In this document: positions 53,933 to 64,000 of the stretch, piece by piece
Layout: each line of letters begins with the position of its first letter
Numbering within the stretch: position 1 is the first letter of the stretch
Assembly: GCA_009823395.1 (NCBI GenBank)
Contig: CM020519.1
Location: forward strand, 16,761,001 to 16,825,000
DNA from: Thamnaconus septentrionalis
Taxonomy: Eukaryota > Chordata > Actinopteri > Tetraodontiformes > Monacanthidae
Reading direction: 5' to 3'
Length of the DNA stretch: 64,000 nt
The notes under the pieces: model-generated
Database searches by the model: none
Seen by the model: the letters and a program-made list of their open reading frames with translations, nothing else
What the model was told of the DNA's origin: nothing
Made by a program: the position numbers and the translations under genes

Positions 53933-54045
53933 ATAAATCACCTCACTTCCTGCGGCTGGGAGACGTGGAGGTGAACGCCGGGCAAAACGCCACCTTTCAG
54001 TGCATCGCCACGGGACAAGGCACCAACAATAAACTCTGGTTGCAG
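53933..54045 (+). CDS. ptprk: ptprk coding exon 5: MAM-Ig linker and first half of Ig domain
   Basis: This 113-nt exon starts after ctccag with two bases that complete an Asp codon, and ends in phase 0 before gtacag at 54046. It encodes [20 protein letters not shown] followed by TFQC, with the first Ig-domain cysteine, then a variable loop and KLWLQ. NAT is a likely N-glycosylation sequon. It is one codon shorter than the 116 nt I recall for human exon 5. The deletion lies in the loop after ATG (QGTNN here), a tolerant surface loop of the Ig fold. Confidence 0.95.
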
Positions 54046-54509
54046 GTACAGTAGCAAAAAAAAAAAAACGACAAACACAGGGATCTGTTCAATCAAAGCG
54101 GAATGGATGATGGATTGTGTGCATTTGCATGCCCCAAATATAAAATAATAAGTACAGAAATAGACAAACGCAAAAGAGATCAAACATTCTGCTCAGTGTG
54201 GAACCCTCAGGACGAATACATCCCATTGTAGTCTGTCATCCCCCCCCACCCCCCCACCCCACCATCGCTCTGTCTCTCGCTCTCTCTTACGCACACACAC
54301 ACACACACTCCAGGCCATACATCCTACCAGCTAACATGATTAAGAGTTTAATAGCTGCTGATTTCATTACGGCTCTATTGTAGTCACGACCTTCAAACCT
54401 GCTGTCAGTGAGATAGAGAGGGAATGTGTGTGCGTGTGCAAAGTGTGTGCGTTCACCCTCGAGCAGCTTCCCCTCACGCCGGCCCTCTCGTTGTTTGTCT
54501 GTCATTAAG
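54046..54509 (+). other. ptprk intron (464 bp)
   Basis: Phase 0 intron in the middle of the Ig domain, donor gtacag and the weak-looking acceptor attaag. It holds an A run at 54055-54068, a C-rich tract at 54240-54262 and a short CA repeat at 54292-54308. Nothing else is recognised. Confidence 0.85.
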
Positions 54510-54684
54510 AGGAGGAACGGAGAAGACATCCCCGTGGCTCAGATAAAGAACATCAACCACAGACGCTTCGCCGCCTCCTTCAACCTCAAGGAAGTCACCA
54601 ATCAGGACCAGGATCTGTACCGCTGCGTCACCCAATCGGAGCTCGGCTCGGGGGTGTCCAACTTCGCGGGGCTTATCGTCAGAG
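54510..54684 (+). CDS. ptprk: ptprk coding exon 6: second half of Ig domain
   Basis: This 175-nt exon (phase 0 in, phase 1 out) encodes RRNGEDIPVAQIKNINHRRF, then the strand AASFNLKEV, and the second Ig cysteine in the DLYRC motif, which is the classic D-x-Y-x-C signature. It ends with SNFAGLIVR before the donor gtgagg at 54685. The acceptor is the unusual attaag (54504-54509). The next AG, two bases on, would break the frame. The length equals what I recall for human exon 6. A conserved Arg-Arg-Asn-Gly-Glu-Asp start supports the chosen junction. Confidence 0.94.
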
Positions 54685-56558
54685 GTGAGGATTTATTTGT
54701 TTTGGTGTGGGGTTTTTCGACGTCTCTTTTGCGGCCGCCGCTCGGTATCTCCACTTGCTTCGAGCCTGAGCGCGTCACCGGCTGAGGAGTCATTGTTCCG
54801 GATGAGTTTTGCCACCTTTTCTTGTCGCCGACATGCCCAAGGCCCCATCAGGCTATCAAGGTGCCAAAGGCCTGTAACTTTATTGAGGCCCTTCCACCGT
54901 CCCATGGCCAAACAGAATCCATCCTGTTTGACCTGTCGTAAACCAGACTTTATTTACAACTGGAAAAAAATTCAACACAGACCCTCATTAATTTACATTT
55001 TTTTGCATTGTTATCAACCCCTTGCAGGCACACAATAATGTAACACTAGCTGACTTACCTGACCTGTATGTGTGAGCATAATATATAACTCCTGCTGCTA
55101 ATGATGGGTAACTCTGACAAGAAAGTAGTGTCGGTTATTGAAGTGCTTGCTTCAGATAGCATCATGCTAGCAGCTCCCAGGTAAACTTCAGACTTTACTT
55201 AACTAAACTTGACTAGTACTGGCTACCAAATTTCAGTACATTTGTAGCGCTGACCGAAATGCTCTGATGACATTGAATATTGAAAAATGAATCGTCTTGC
55301 AGTGCCAAACTTTGATGAATCCAAGCAAGTAAATCTTAGTGTCTGTGAGCCAATTGTCATTTCACATACGTGTGTCAAGATCTAAAGTCACTGACGATTG
55401 GCTTTCACATTATAGAGGCGTGAACTGAAGACACGTGCAAGCATTTGTTGATGTCAGAGTGAAAACTAACATCATGTCAAAGAAGTTTTTATAGTGTGGC
55501 TCCGCTTCATTAATGTGGATCAAAATAAAGCACAATACAACATTTGTGCCAAGGTTGTAGCAGCAAAGGAGCCTAATACAACAAACATGGATTTGGAGAA
55601 AAGACTGATTTGAATCACCAGTAAAATAGAAAATGAAAGTGTGCTTTGTGCTGTAATTGCAAAGCATTTTTGTTGTTGTTCAAACTGGTTAAAAAACATT
55701 AAAAATCAAATTAAAACCTGTTGCCACAAAATCTATTGTTCTGGGACCAGTATTGAAATTGGCGTTGTATGAAAAAGTGATGATTCCCAGCCAGTCAGTT
55801 GCCCTGCTGCATGAGGATTACTTAGCAAACTGGGTGGAAAACCAAAAAAAAAAGGTTTCAGCTCACTTACACCGATTCACTATTCAAAACGCAGCTGTAG
55901 CTTCACTTCAAATGTTTAAATAACTCTGTTATTGACCGTCCTGATATCCCGAGTGTCTGTCTGCGGATATGGTTTTCAGTGTTTGCCGACACCGAGGTGT
56001 GTTGCATTTGCATAACAGCGCATGGCATTAGTGTTTGCGCGCACATTTGCTCTTAAGACGGGGCACGCGCCAGCCGAACCCCCGCGCACGAGCTCCAGCT
56101 GTCATGCGCAGCTGACACACAGTTAATAAGGTGTCACCGATGTGTGTTCGGGATGGGATGCTTTATTCATTCACATCCAATAGCTTACATATTCAATTCA
56201 TCTCCTAGCAAGGAGAAGGGGGGCTAAAGGCGAAAGAGATTCGGGCGGAGATTGATGTGAGTGTGACAAGGAGGGTCGGGAGAAAATGGGAAGAAGCGGT
56301 GGGCTGAACAAAAAAAAAGAAAGAAAAAAAAAAACAGAGGAGGTGGATGGCGCGCCGACGTTTAAAAATGTAAATGGCCGGTTCATTATCTCAAGGATAT
56401 CCGTATCGGAAGCAGGAGGAGCAACGCCTGAATATGTAAAGAGCCGAGCGGAGTCGTGTTTATTATTCAGCATAAGACATGGCGGAGGAGAATAAAATCA
56501 AAATCAGAAGACGGGACTGCCAATATGAATATTGGCTGGTGTGACTGATATCATGGAG

Positions 56559-57238
56559 TAGGGATGGGCGATATGGACTAAAAATGTTATCACAATAATT
56601 TCTGGCATTTATTGCGATAACGATAAAAGTGACGATAAAAAAATATAAAACAATTCAGCTCCATCTTTCGGGATTTTTTTTTTGAAACTGCACATTTTTG
56701 AAACCGCACTTGGAAAAAACGCGTTTACACGAAGCCGTATTTCAAGAAAAAGAACAAAAATCCCGTTTGCACGGATACGCTGGAAAGGCGGAAGAAGAAG
56801 AAGAAGAAGCACGCCGTGTTTAAAGTAGGAGCTCGCTAAAAACAAGCGCCACAGAGAACAGAAAGAAAGATCGCTCGTGAAAAGACGGTGTGGATAAACG
56901 ACAGAGTTGCTTCGTCTGCGTCTGCTTCGAGTTACTTTAGAACACGAAGCCTGAAAAGGTCCATGCTAAGATTGAGTCGGAGTCGCGCCAGTGAAAGTTC
57001 GCTAACATTTTTGCGTTTCCTGCAAATCGTTTTTGTGGTGTTTATTTTCACTTTGCACACAATCCACAATCGATTCAGCCCCGTGCTTTTTATTGTGCGA
57101 CACCTGAGCTGTCGGCTGCCAGCGGCAAGTGCGTTGCGCACTTTGTTACGTCATCAACAGGAGTTTATCGTTATTACCGCGAGATGACGTATTCTAACCG
57201 CGGTGAATCTTTTTTTGACCATATATCGCCCGTCCCTG
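56559..57238. mobile_element. Non-autonomous hAT-like element with 8-bp target duplication
   Basis: It begins tagggatgggcgatatgg and ends catatatcgcccgtccctg, giving imperfect inverted repeats. It is flanked by tcatggag (56551-56558) and tcgtggag (57239-57246), which agree at 7 of 8 bases. The left part carries cgataacgataaaagtgacg, a known teleost hAT signature. The interior is non-coding and includes a GAA run. It is about 680 bp long and lies in the intron between the Ig and FNIII exons. Confidence 0.85.
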
Positions 57239-58644
57239 TCGTGGAGCCCCCTCCCCCGCTCTTCCCCACGACTCGCGGCGTCACATGACCAGCTGGGTTA
57301 CACTGGCAGCAGCAGGTAGCAGAATAGCTGTTCCTTGTTTTGCTTTATTGCCTTTCCATGAAGTGAATATGGCAGTTTCTAAGATGACCTCTGGTCGGAA
57401 GGAACTTGCTGATTTAGGAGGAATATGCAAGTGGCTTATGTTTATTTATCGAGACCACCTTTTTTTTTTTCTTAATATGAGGAGGCGGAGAGCAGATGGA
57501 TGTGGGATGGCCTAGCAGGAGACATGTGTCTGAACATGAATAGAACCAATCTACATACGGGCGGAGAAGAAAAAAAGAAAAAAAGAATCCCGCTTCACGT
57601 TGAGTGCTGTGTGTTTTCTCCGAGCCCCAGCATGCCGAGGAGGCCCTCTCTCAATCTGTGTCTGTGAGAGAAAGATGCGTTTCGGAGCCGCACAGTATAG
57701 TGATTATGAATATTGATCCAGTTTCTGCGCTGTTTGAAAGACATCGCCATAAAAGAATGAGCGCATGCATGAATTTTGAAGGGGATGTAGCTCATGTTTA
57801 TTTATTAAAATTATCAGATGGGAGCCGAGTGCTCCAGAGGTATCTAAGGAGCAGGATTCTTTTTATTATTATTATTTTAGGTAGTCGAAAGTATCTTTGT
57901 TCAAACATGAAGTTCTTCTGGGACACAAACAATCCTGGAATTCAGATTTATTAATCAAATAATCCCTCTCTTTTGTTTTTCTGTTTTTTTACTCTGACAG
58001 GAGTTGTTTACATTTGATTGCGATGAAGGCGATTGCTGGATTAAAACGATATTGAGCAGAGGATAACGGAAAGAAAATATCATGTGATCTGGCCGGACAT
58101 TAGCTCAGGTTTCGTCTCAGAGGCTCAACCGTCGCCTCGTCCAGTGTCACGACTTCAACATGTTGCAGGATCGGAGACACTTAATCTGTCGGGATCAACA
58201 GCAGCCAGATGTCATTAACATTAATACATCAACAGCCTACATTGCCGTCGTGTTGTTGACAACGATAACGGAGACATTAAAATGTGTAGTATCAAAAAAA
58301 GATTTTTAAACAGTTTTACTACAGAATGGAAGTCGTGAATATTTGCTGTTAAAGAAAGAGCTTCTTTTTTTTTTTTCTTACAGCTCAACAGAGAAAAGTG
58401 AAATGTTTTTTGTTTTTTTTCAAATTTATACAATACTCACGATCATATCGTGTTTCAATGACAAAGAAGTGTGCAAATCACCTTAAAAAAAAAAAAATTC
58501 TAATTTTCACGACATGAGAAAGTCAGCCATCTTTGTTGATGGCGAAGCCTCCAGCACCATCAACACCCAGAAGTATGAAAGTTTCACTCTGGTCAACAGG
58601 ATGTTATCATGCATTTAGATACACAGAGGGTCTTTGATAATCTG

Positions 58645-58648
<4 letters not shown>

Positions 58649-58698
<50 letters not shown>
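58649..58698. repeat. (TG)n microsatellite
   Basis: About 25 TG units, paired with a CA tract 117 bp downstream. Confidence 0.97.
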
Positions 58699-58702
<4 letters not shown>

Positions 58703-58814
58703 TGTGCTTGTTTGTGTGTTTATGTGTGTCACTCTTTGTTTGGCCAGTGTGGAGCTCTAATGAAGCCTTGCCCTCTGGTTCCTACTGCCACATAACGCAT
58801 CATCACGGCAGCCT

Positions 58815-58863
<49 letters not shown>
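58815..58863. repeat. (CA)n microsatellite
   Basis: About 24 CA units, inverted complement of the TG tract at 58649-58698. Confidence 0.97.
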
Positions 58864-58865
<2 letters not shown>

Positions 58866-59089
58866 AGCATGCCAACTTGCATTACAGACAACCCATGGCC
58901 TAAAAAGCTCCTGCAACATTATTGTCACGCAGGCACACACACACACACATTCAGACGGACAGATCAGCCACAGGACGACTAAGTTAATAGAAATGTCTTT
59001 AAAACAGTAATTGTCCAAACAGTGTTTGACACACTCTGGGTGTCACAGCAGCTGGTCTCTCTGTTATTATCTGCCATCGCAGCGTTGGC

Positions 59090-59262
59090 TGAGTCTCGAC
59101 TGGCCTCGATCAATAATCCCGAGTCCGTCCAGTCGGAGTCCGAGACACACGAGAGCGCAAATGGCTCTGAGTCCACATCGAGACCGAGACCCTTCAAAAC
59201 TGATCTCCAGACCAAGACCAGTCTCAAGTACGACAACACGACCAGCGGCATCTACTGCTCGT
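59090..59262 (-). repeat. Dispersed repeat (TCTCGGTCTCG family), copy 2, inverted
   Basis: Read on the minus strand it gives cttgagactggtcttggtct followed by gatcagttttgaagggtctcg, matching 22.1 kb. The plus-strand open frames across it (59011-59367) are repeat translations and not a gene. Confidence 0.65.
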
Positions 59263-60242
59263 GACCGCAACACAGTGTTCTCGCCTGCTCCGACACTTCC
59301 ACCCCATCGAATCCGGGGGGTCACATGTCCTCCAGTTTGCTCGGTAGTGACGACAGCACTACGGTGAAAAGTTGAACTTTATCGACCAGGTTGCTGACGG
59401 CGGCGAACAAAGGGAAAGCCACCAGCAGCCGCAGCAGCAGCAGAATGTGCGCCTTTTTTTTTCTTCTTTACGCTGCCCTTTCTGTCTCTGACTGGAGGTT
59501 CGTCTGTTTCATCGTTAATCCCACATCAGAAGGTCCGACCGACCTCCCAGCTAATCGCTCCTGATGCGGGTAAGCAAGCAACAAAAACAAGCTGATTGCG
59601 TAAGACGGCCTCGGGGCAGAAGCTGAGCAGACATCTGAAGTCTTCTTTCTTTCTGTGTTGATTTGTTTTTGTGACTATCATTTACATTTGACCCAAAAAT
59701 GAGATACGATGAGAGGGTTCACGCGATTAATAATATAAGAGATGTTGACGACAAACCCGTCTCAAAAGAACACCATCGATGATTTGTCGTATCTTTTTTT
59801 TTTACATTTTTTTTTTTTAGGTCAACTGTACAAATGACAAGTGATGAAAAACAACAACAAAAAATAAAAAAAATGTGCAGCTTTTATTTTCTCTGGAGTC
59901 GAGTAACGACCCACTTATATTCCTTACTGTTTTATTTTCGTTTATCATTCATCTTAAAACATTCAGTAGGATTGCAGCTCAACGCATAAACACATCCAGG
60001 AACACAATGCCGGAAAAAAAAATCCACCGTCTTGTTTCCCTGAATCTATTTATTTTGCAGGTTTTTGCTCAGTTTCCTTATTTTTGGCTTCATTAATCAC
60101 AAAAGTTGTTTACTTTGTAGATTTGATGGAGTTGTGAGCTGACATGTTGTTGACACTGGTGGTTTTCTGAAGTCATTTCAACATTCATTATCTGGATTCG
60201 GCTCCACGTTTGCATGCGCGTGTGCGTGCGCGCGCCCGCCCA

Positions 60243-60243
<1 letters not shown>

Positions 60244-60282
<39 letters not shown>
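60244..60282. repeat. (CA)n microsatellite
   Basis: About 19 CA units. A TG tract of 31 bp lies at 60660-60690. Confidence 0.97.
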
Positions 60283-60284
<2 letters not shown>

Positions 60285-60655
60285 GTGTGCTGTCAAACTG
60301 CAGCGTTTCATCTGTTGCTAAAAAGACACTTCCCAGCCTGCACCTCTCTGACAGCCACGCACACACAAACAGAGGTGACAGCAATGGAAAATATAACTAT
60401 TAAAGCAACGTGGTGATAAAACTTACTCTGATAAGATGTGATTGAACTGGATTGCAAAAGAGACGCCGAGCATGTTTCCAGCAGGTTAAATCTGTCCGGT
60501 TTTCTCTATCTCAGATTAGGCTAGCGTGCGTATGTGTGTGTGGCTGTGTGCACGTCTGCGTGCACTAGCGTGCGTGTGATAAATTCTTGTTTTGATCTGT
60601 GTGCATTTGTGCAAACCACATAAATCTTTGATTCGTTGTGCTAAGAATGTATGCG

Positions 60656-60693
<38 letters not shown>

Positions 60694-62208
60694 TTTTTTG
60701 GGGGTGGGGCGAGTCAATCACAAATATGTATCCGTGCCGTGGATGACTGGCCCTGAACCATCACGCATCCATCACATTTACATACAAGCGCGCCGCATGC
60801 GATATTTATTCATAGGCCGTTGTGGGTTGCCGCACACGAGGAAATTCACAAAGACGTACGTTGAAACAAATCTGGAAGATTCGGCCAAACTTTTGGTTGG
60901 GACAAAATCACGCAGTGACTCAAAGTTGGAGTTCTGAACAAAAAAATGTTGATTCTTTATTGATTATTATTGATTCATGATGAGCGAGGTGGACATTTTT
61001 CTGTCCGGTGTTCCAGAGCTGGTGGTTTTTTTAATAGGACTGGACAACATTTCCTCATTAGAAGAAGAGCAAGGAATGCCAGTAATTGGCCCGTGTGCTA
61101 TGTCAAGAGTTTAGACAGAACTTCAGCCCAATCCGCTTTTTGAAGGTGGTCTTTTTTCCCAATGTTCATCCCATGTGTGGTTTGAGAGAAGGCTGAAAAA
61201 TATAGTAGTACAGGTAGGAGAAAATGATAAAATCGATGGAACCACTGCAACTTCCTACATCCCCAATAATGTAAATTTACAGTTTCTGCTAAAAACATTG
61301 ATTTCCTCCTTTTTGATGGATTTTTGGCCCATGCCACCAGATAGAAAAAAAAAAAACTCACCCGCGCTTGATTGTCTAACAAATCTATATAGAAGTTACC
61401 CAGCTCTGAATGGCAATAAACCTCTTGTTTTAAGAAATAGCCGCAGCATTAAAATATTCCGAGCACCAAAGGGCCTCAAACATACATGGGGACATATATA
61501 GCCAATTTGTTTTGTTCCCTCTAAAGCCGCTTCCCAATAAAAAGCACTCCCGCGTCCTGTTTTTTTGAAGGTGCGAGTCTTTTGATGTGAAGCGGCTGCA
61601 AAGGCATTTTTTTTTTTTTTTTTTTTTGCATTAATATTAAATTCGTCACCATTCCGGCAACACTGCAATAGGAGCCGTGGCATTTGAAAGGAACGTGGCT
61701 ACTGGCTTTTAGATGAAAGAAAGCCGCGTATGCATGTGAGGTGACGTCTCTGTGGGCATGCCGAGGAAAAGGAAAAAAATTCTAAAATTAGCATTTATTT
61801 TTTTCAGTGATAAGTAAGGACATAAAACAGCACCGAGCTACTGAGATGGTGTAACGATTAATACTTTCCACCTATTAATGGGCGCAGATCTTTAGCTAAC
61901 TCTCTGCTAAACTTGCTGGGTTCACAATGCAGGTCAAGCCTCTAACACCCGATGATTTTTACCGATAAAGTGCAAACAAAACTGCCCAATTGTTGACTGT
62001 TGCTTTGATTTAAACGGCCATTAAAGCGCGCTAATGTGGTGACAAATTATGCTAACAAGGACTCATCGCGACGTGTCTCTCGCATCGCGGCGCTCCTTCT
62101 GTTCCGCGTTGACATCGCTCAAGGGGCCTCCCTGTTTACTCTGTCAGGCTGCTGAGAGTGTCGTCGCACGATCCTCACTCTTTGCCCCTCCCGCCCTCCC
62201 CTCCACAG

Positions 62209-62321
62209 AGCCGCCGCACCCAATCGCCCCGCCCCAGCTGCTCGGCGTTGGCCCCACGTATCTGCTCATCCAGCTCAACGCTAACTCCATATTCGGGGAT
62301 GGACCCATCATACTGAAAGAG
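62209..62321 (+). CDS. ptprk: ptprk coding exon 7a: first half of FNIII repeat 1
   Basis: This 113-nt exon has acceptor ctccacag, completes a Glu codon split from exon 6, and ends in phase 0 before gtacgt at 62322. It encodes [20 protein letters not shown], then QLNAN and GDGPIILKE, the A-C strands of the first fibronectin III repeat. In human R2B genes I recall one 294-nt exon covering the whole repeat. Here the repeat is split after ILKE. Confidence 0.94.
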
Positions 62322-62741
62322 GTACGTTGGGTTTGGGGCACACACGACAAGAATAAGGTTACATTACAGCATTACTGACTAACCTTTAACGGGGTATTGG
62401 AAAGACTGGAATACATTGCTAGCTTAATTTCCCAACCACATGTAAAATTTAATAAAAACATACAGCCGGTAGATGTAGCTGACACAAACCCCAGATTTTT
62501 CATATGAGCTAATTTAATCTCTGTGAAGGTTCTCAGTCATTCAGGTCATCTTTATGCAGAAGGTTCTTGGTTCTTGCTATCTTGAAGACCTTGTAGCCTT
62601 CAAGATAGCAAGAACAAATCCAGTTTTCTTAATTTAACCCTTTCACAAGATAATCTAATGTTTTTAACACCTTTTAGGCATCAGATTAACCGTTCTACAA
62701 TTGTTTTGTGCTGCAACAAAAAAAAATCAACTTACTTCCAG
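62322..62741 (+). other. ptprk intron (420 bp), inside ancestral exon 7
   Basis: Phase 0 intron after the ILKE codons of the first FNIII repeat, donor gtacgt and acceptor acttccag. It holds a segment resembling a common teleost interspersed repeat (about 62520-62620) that includes a perfect 18-bp hairpin. The human gene, as I recall it, has no intron here. Confidence 0.85.
62570..62615. repeat. Perfect 18-bp hairpin in intron 7a/7b
   Basis: gttcttgctatcttgaag (62570-62587) is the exact reverse complement of 62598-62615, with a 10-base loop. It lies in a segment that resembles a common teleost interspersed repeat (tgtgaaggttctcagtcatt). Confidence 0.85.
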
Positions 62742-62922
62742 GTTGAGTACAGGATGACATCAGGCAGCTGGACGGAGACCCACGCCGTCAATTCCCCCAA
62801 CTACAAGCTGTGGCACCTTGACCCGGACACGGAGTACGAGATCAGAGTGCTGCTCACCCGACCCGGAGAGGGCGGGACGGGCAAGGCGGGACCGCCGCTC
62901 ATCACCCGCACAAAGTGTGCCG
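62742..62922 (+). CDS. ptprk: ptprk coding exon 7b: second half of FNIII repeat 1
   Basis: This 181-nt exon has acceptor acttccag and donor gtaggc from 62923. It starts in phase 0 and ends in phase 1. It encodes [16 protein letters not shown], the FNIII signature [20 protein letters not shown], and the end [10 protein letters not shown]. It adds to exon 7a to make 294 nt, the size I recall for the undivided human exon 7. It is the last coding exon in the window. No further R2B-like peptide is found in the remaining 1078 bases. Confidence 0.95.
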
Positions 62923-63437
62923 GTAGGCCTGCAGTTTTATTGCGTTACGTTATTGTGTGTAAACTGATTCAAGGGAAAAAGTGCCCTGAACGACATGAAA
63001 CATCAGAACACTGGGTCATCTCTGAAATGAAGAATTGGTAAGGGACCGCAATTCAACAACGTGTTTTTTCAGACTCAAATCCTTTTTTATTTATTTCTTT
63101 TTTTTAGCCTCAATGTGACATTCCTCACATTAGCGATCCTGCCCGCTGGTCCTGAAGCTCAAACATGCAACTGACCTTTCCCTTTGGAAAAGTTTCACAA
63201 TTACACGCTTTCCTCCATTGCAACACAGTTTTAATTGTCGCATACCCGGTCGCGACTCCTGCACAAACATGGCAACCGACGCACGCGAGAAAAGGTTGGG
63301 CGACTCAATTTGAGCGGAGACCGTTGGCCAACGCGAGCTTCTGCAGGCTCGTTCTGGCCGTCTGATTGTCTATCGATCTGTCCGCCAGAACGAGCGGACA
63401 GATCTGCCTCAGTGAGGCAGTGCCCCCCCTCAGTATA

Positions 63438-63469
<32 letters not shown>

Positions 63470-64000
63470 GCCGTTTCGGAGACGGTCGGGGGATGAAGCG
63501 ATGAGGATGAGGAGGATCAGTCGGCCGGTAGTTAATCTCAGGAAAAGTGATTTAAATATCCTCATCCCCTCTTCTCTTATTCTGCTTTTCTCCACATTAT
63601 TACTTCTCCACTCCTCTCTCTCTCTCTCTCTCACACGTAGCAACACGTCCCCCTAGCTGCTCTGCACGTCCCTCACTCTCTCACTCTCTGGATCAATAGA
63701 CGGAGGGCAGGAACACTGTCTGACATTTGTAGAAATAAACGACTGAAATATAAACACAGCTCGCCTGGGGGCTGAGGGCGAGCGAGCGAACGGAGAGAGG
63801 GTAGAGGGAGGGGTTGGGGCGGGGTGCGACAGGAGAGTGAGCAGCGGAGGGAGAGGAGAGATGGAGAGACTGCAGGGGAAAAAAGCAGCAACAATAAGGC
63901 GCGAAAAGAATGAAAGAGAGAGCGATGAAAGCGGAGGACGGCGATGAGAGAGACGGGAAAACTCATAACCAGCGGGACTGATTCATGCCCCGCGTTCCGC
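62923..64000 (+). other. Start of the next ptprk intron
   Basis: After the donor gtaggc no further R2B exon is found. The stretch holds overlapping short hairpins at 63350-63420, a small TA/T tract at 63434-63471, a CT run at 63616-63632 and purine-rich sequence to the end. No gene on the minus strand is supported. Confidence 0.8.

Larger units (their letters stand above)
54685..62208 (+). other. ptprk intron (7.5 kb) between Ig and FNIII exons
   Basis: Phase 1 intron, donor gtgagg and acceptor ctccacag. It contains a complete hAT-like element (56559-57238), paired TG and CA microsatellites (58.65-58.86 kb), a dispersed repeat copy (59.09-59.26 kb), and CA and TG tracts at 60.24 and 60.66 kb. 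Two A/T-rich stretches (about 56.36-56.47 and 57.68-57.83 kb) look like candidate conserved non-coding elements. No exon was found. Confidence 0.85.
40704..62922 (+). other. ptprk: ptprk gene, partial: nine coding exons (MAM, Ig, first FNIII)
   Basis: Partial gene for a type IIB receptor protein tyrosine phosphatase, a membrane protein that mediates homophilic cell adhesion through MAM and Ig domains and dephosphorylates junctional proteins inside the cell (family knowledge). The nine exons have GT donors and AG acceptors, with phases 1,0,1,0,1,0,1,0,1 at successive exon ends, and join into 353 codons without a stop. Peptides such as [60 protein letters not shown] and [20 protein letters not shown] match PTPRK as I remember it and differ from PTPRM at many sites. 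The signal-peptide exon and everything after the first FNIII repeat lie outside the window. Teleosts may have duplicate copies, so an a/b suffix cannot be assigned. Confidence 0.93.

Noticed and set aside
58609..59010. 133-codon frame with CVCVCV and THTHTH runs
   Set aside because: These are translations of the TG and CA microsatellites.
61098..61501. Overlapping frames on both strands (94 and 108 codons) as a possible exon or transposon ORF
   Set aside because: No motif is recognised, there are no splice sites in the ptprk phase, and the composition is that of intron.

Overview
This is vertebrate nuclear DNA, almost certainly from a teleost fish. Only a small fraction codes, in short exons with GT/AG splice sites. 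The rest is rich in (CA)n, (TA)n, (GA)n and (TATC)n microsatellites and in repeat types I recognise from fish genomes: non-autonomous hAT elements with 8-bp target duplications, a tRNA-derived SINE, and a fragment of an R2-like non-LTR retrotransposon. There are no bacterial-type operons, CRISPR arrays or phage genes.

One gene is supported: the 5' part of a receptor-type protein tyrosine phosphatase of the R2B (MAM-Ig-FNIII) family on the + strand. It matches PTPRK (RPTP-kappa) best. Nine coding exons (40704-40826, 47158-47318, 47967-48018, 48134-48192, 52493-52574, 53933-54045, 54510-54684, 62209-62321, 62742-62922) join without a frame break into 1059 nt, or 353 codons. They encode the whole MAM domain, the Ig domain and the first fibronectin III repeat. 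The signal-peptide exon should lie upstream of the window. The remaining FNIII repeats, transmembrane segment and phosphatase domains should lie downstream.

The main surprise is the exon structure. Three of the introns (47319-47966, 48019-48133, 62322-62741) fall inside what I recall as single exons of 272 and 294 nt in the human R2B genes. The pieces add up to exactly those sizes (161+52+59=272; 113+181=294), which suggests intron gain in the fish lineage.

Layout: 1-40703 is non-coding and is presumed to be the large first intron. It holds an interstitial telomere-like repeat near 1.04 kb, several hAT-type and other non-autonomous elements, a fold-back element at 27.9-28.5 kb, a SINE at 30.6 kb, a 131-bp (AG)n tract and an 817-bp (TA)n tract. 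A hAT-like element ends about 80 bp before the first coding exon. From 40.7 to 62.9 kb are the ptprk exons, with introns of 115 bp to 7.5 kb that carry further mobile elements (41.4, 44.0, 51.9 and 56.6 kb). From 62.9 to 64 kb is the start of the next intron. I found no second gene, and I see no new multi-gene system here. The best leads are the extra introns, the repeat family that carries (TA)n at a fixed internal site, and the fold-back element.
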